The position numbers and the translations under genes were made by a program. From UBA2336 sp964404445 (lineage in GTDB: Bacteria > Bacteroidota > Bacteroidia > Cytophagales > Cyclobacteriaceae): a stretch of 64,000 bases of DNA. The stretch covers positions 872,306 through 936,305 of the forward strand of contig CAYOJW010000001.1 in the NCBI GenBank assembly GCA_964404445.1, written 5' to 3'. Numbering within the stretch: the first letter of the stretch is position 1; each line of letters starts with the position of its first letter. Below are positions 62,421 through 64,000 of this stretch, piece after piece. The notes below the pieces were generated by a model, which ran no database searches, was not told the DNA's origin, and worked only from the letters and a program-made list of their open reading frames with translations.

Positions 62421-63698
62421 CTATAAATTCCCCATAACCTTTTCATTCTTATTATCGACAATTGCCGGAACTAAGGAAAGTTTCTTTTGCAAGGAAATCA
62501 TGTCATTACTGATCTTCTTTTGGACAATCTTACCATAAATTTGGGTAGTGCGAATATCGGTATGGCCTAAAAGCTCCATAGCAGTTTCCATAGGAACATC
62601 ATTCAAGAGCAGAACAGTAGTGGCGAATGTATGCCGGGCTGTATGCGTGGTCAGTTTCTTTTCGATACCGCACAGATCGGCAATCTCCTTCAGATAAGCA
62701 TTGTACCGCTGGTTACTGTTTACCGGCAGCAACTTATTATTCGCCTTGCAATGGGGATGGTTTCTGTAACGCTGAATGATTTCTTTTGCAATCGGCAAGA
62801 GCGGAACATTTTCAGTTGTGTCGGTTTTCTTCCGGTCACGAATGATCCACAGGTTGCCATCGATGCCTACTGCTACATCATTCGGAGTAAGAGCTTCCGC
62901 ATCGGAATACGCATAGCCCGTGTAGCAACTGAAAATGTAGCAATCGCGTACTTCAGCGAGTCGCGGTATAGAAATGGATTTGCTATAAAGTGTGTTCAAT
63001 TCATCCTGATCGAGGAAATGACGCTTCACCTTTTTGTAGGTGCATTTGAAATTTTCGAAAGGATTGGAGGACAGATAACCCAACATCACTGCATAACGGG
63101 TAACCTGTTTCAAGTCTTTTGCATACTTCATAGCCGTATTGTGACCGATTTTCTCAACCGTGCGGAGATAATGCTCGAACTCGACTACAAAAGAAAGCTG
63201 AACTTCCTCCAGGTAAATATCCGACTTCTTGAATTTGTATTGAATAAAACCCTGACATTTTCCGAAGTTTATAAGGAAGCGTTTATAGCGACCCTCGGAA
63301 AGATCTTCGATTTCCTTTCGCTCGAGTAGCTGCTGGTTGAATTGTTTGAAAACTTCGAGGAAAGTTCTTTTGATCACAACTGCCTTGATACCTTTGTAGC
63401 TGTTTCTGACTTCTTCTGCTGTAACCCGGTCTTTCGTGGTGAGAAGGATATTGAAATGTTTCTTGATCTCAATCCTTATCTGGAGAAGATGATCGTTGAT
63501 GACATCGGCTTCCGGATCGGAACTGATGACTTCTTCTTTTTTAACATTCCATTGCTTGGGGAGAACCTGATGTGAGGTTGAAAACTCCGAACGCTTACCA
63601 TCGACTGTGATGCGTGTCCAGATCGGAACGAAGCCCTGATTGTTCTGCTTGGAATAGTTGAGCCGAAAGAGAATTGATAGCTTTTGATTCAAATTCAT
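62421..63698 (-). CDS. int: tyrosine recombinase 2 (IntDOT-like), at tRNA-Lys
   Basis: The 425-residue integrase resembles integrase 1. It has the core-binding and catalytic domains with THTARHTF (H-x-x-R), LGHTD and Y in TTQIYGKI. The first Arg position reads YTGYAYSD, again not Arg. It is transcribed away from the tRNA-Lys 3' end, 250 bp away, so it is the likely enzyme for the att site there. The ATG at 63698 (MNLNQKLSILF) is chosen over a frame extending 25 codons more. Confidence 0.92.
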   Translation of the reverse strand: MNLNQKLSILFRLNYSKQNNQGFVPIWTRITVDGKRSEFSTSHQVLPKQWNVKKEEVISSDPEADVINDHLLQIRIEIKKHFNILLTTKDRVTAEEVRNSYKGIKAVVIKRTFLEVFKQFNQQLLERKEIEDLSEGRYKRFLINFGKCQGFIQYKFKKSDIYLEEVQLSFVVEFEHYLRTVEKIGHNTAMKYAKDLKQVTRYAVMLGYLSSNPFENFKCTYKKVKRHFLDQDELNTLYSKSISIPRLAEVRDCYIFSCYTGYAYSDAEALTPNDVAVGIDGNLWIIRDRKKTDTTENVPLLPIAKEIIQRYRNHPHCKANNKLLPVNSNQRYNAYLKEIADLCGIEKKLTTHTARHTFATTVLLLNDVPMETAMELLGHTDIRTTQIYGKIVQKKISNDMISLQKKLSLVPAIVDNKNEKVMGNL

Positions 63699-63890
63699 AT
63701 TGGTATCTGTTTTGGTACCCTCGAAATTTTTACTTTGACGAGGATTGAAACATTTTGAAGCCGACCCCATCAACTGATTATCAGTGAGTTGAATTGAGAT
63801 CGGGTACCAATGTCGATTTTGTCGATGGTATCCTTTTCAGAACGATAAAGGCTGAAATTGAACGATTCTGTTTGGTAGGCTGTAAACAAA

Positions 63891-63923
63891 AAAGCTGCTC
63901 AAACATTTCGTTTAAGCAGCTTT
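63891..63923 (-). terminator. terminator after the tRNA-Lys gene
   Basis: AAAGCTGCT/AAGCAGCTTT hairpin with an A-run on its left, i.e. T-run on the minus strand. It follows the tRNA 3' end. Confidence 0.65.
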
Positions 63924-63943
63924 AGTGATTTTTGTTCTTGTTG

Positions 63944-63958
63944 TTGTGATCCCGCTGG
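63944..63958. other. right attachment core (15-bp direct repeat)
   Basis: TTGTGATCCCGCTGG, identical to 23621-23635, lies across the 3' end of tRNA-Lys. The spacing of the copies is 40,323 bp. Confidence 0.6.
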
Positions 63959-64000
63959 GATTCGAACCCAGGACCCATACATTAAAAGTGTATTGCTCTA
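63947..64000 (-). tRNA. tRNA-Lys (UUU), 3' part; runs off the right edge
   Basis: The minus strand shows a T-arm CTGGG-TTCGAAT-CCCAG, acceptor CGGGATC plus discriminator A, and an anticodon arm ATACA-CTTTTAA-TGTAT with anticodon TTT. CCA is not encoded (next bases CAA). The 5' acceptor and most of the D arm lie beyond the window. Confidence 0.9.

Noticed and set aside
63051..63329. Plus-strand frame of 232 codons (62631-63329) opposite integrase 2
   Set aside because: It is fully antisense to a clearly real integrase gene and shows no domain.
63699..63773. Longer N-terminus for integrase 2
   Set aside because: The added 25 residues precede the MNLNQKLSILF start shared in form with integrase 1 (MAVNQKLSILF).

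Overview
The window reads as a chromosome segment of a member of the Bacteroidota, probably order Cytophagales. The evidence is a SusC/SusD outer-membrane pair, a FISUMP-domain lipoprotein, an RteC-type protein, IntDOT-like integrases, a DUF6943 protein, start regions without obvious Shine-Dalgarno sequences, and TAnnTTTG-like promoter boxes. I identified families from memory of their motifs; no database was searched.

Positions 1 to about 23.4 kb look like ordinary chromosome. They hold the start of atpD, a sensor kinase, an ABC-2 exporter, dnaJ-grpE-obgE-adk, the salvage genes hpt and upp, L-serine dehydratase, glycine decarboxylase (gcvP) and an M28 peptidase. Small accessory insertions sit among them: a type III restriction-modification pair (11.2-15.7 kb), a ParE-type toxin-antitoxin pair (17.7-18.2 kb), and a UPF0175 antitoxin whose DUF3368 toxin seems reduced to a 20-codon scar (10.7 kb).

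From about 23.62 to 63.95 kb the content is accessory. A 15-bp direct repeat of a tRNA-Lys 3' end lies at both ends, the right copy inside the tRNA gene and next to an integrase. This is the layout expected of a roughly 40-kb integrated element or a stack of elements. Left to right it carries: a four-gene phage-like operon; a DUF6943 gene and a long hairpin; a phospholipase D-SNF2 helicase; about 1 kb of structured non-coding DNA with iteron-like repeats; a four-gene ubiquitin-like conjugation operon (Ubl, E2, JAB-E1 fusion, DUF6527); a divergent sigma-like gene; a papain/C39-like protease; a zeta-type toxin-antitoxin pair; a replication/regulation module (DnaC-like ATPase, DnaD-like protein, excisionase-like HTH, XRE regulator, RteC); and an HTH-nucleotidyltransferase pair.

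At 45.3-56.5 kb lies a complete cell-surface-signalling uptake locus: ECF sigma factor, FecR anti-sigma, STN-bearing SusC, FISUMP lipoprotein, SusD and a periplasmic M16 peptidase. The last part (56.9-64 kb) has two integrases, a cytoplasmic trypsin-like protease, a Cys-rich lipoprotein, an Abi-type HEPN protein and the tRNA-Lys gene.

The most interesting block is 26.4-36.2 kb: a ubiquitin-like conjugation operon whose E1 has serines where a CxxC-type motif is usual, controlled from a near-perfect 50-bp palindrome shared with a sigma-like gene, and flanked by a PLD-helicase, unexplained structured DNA and an unassigned protease.
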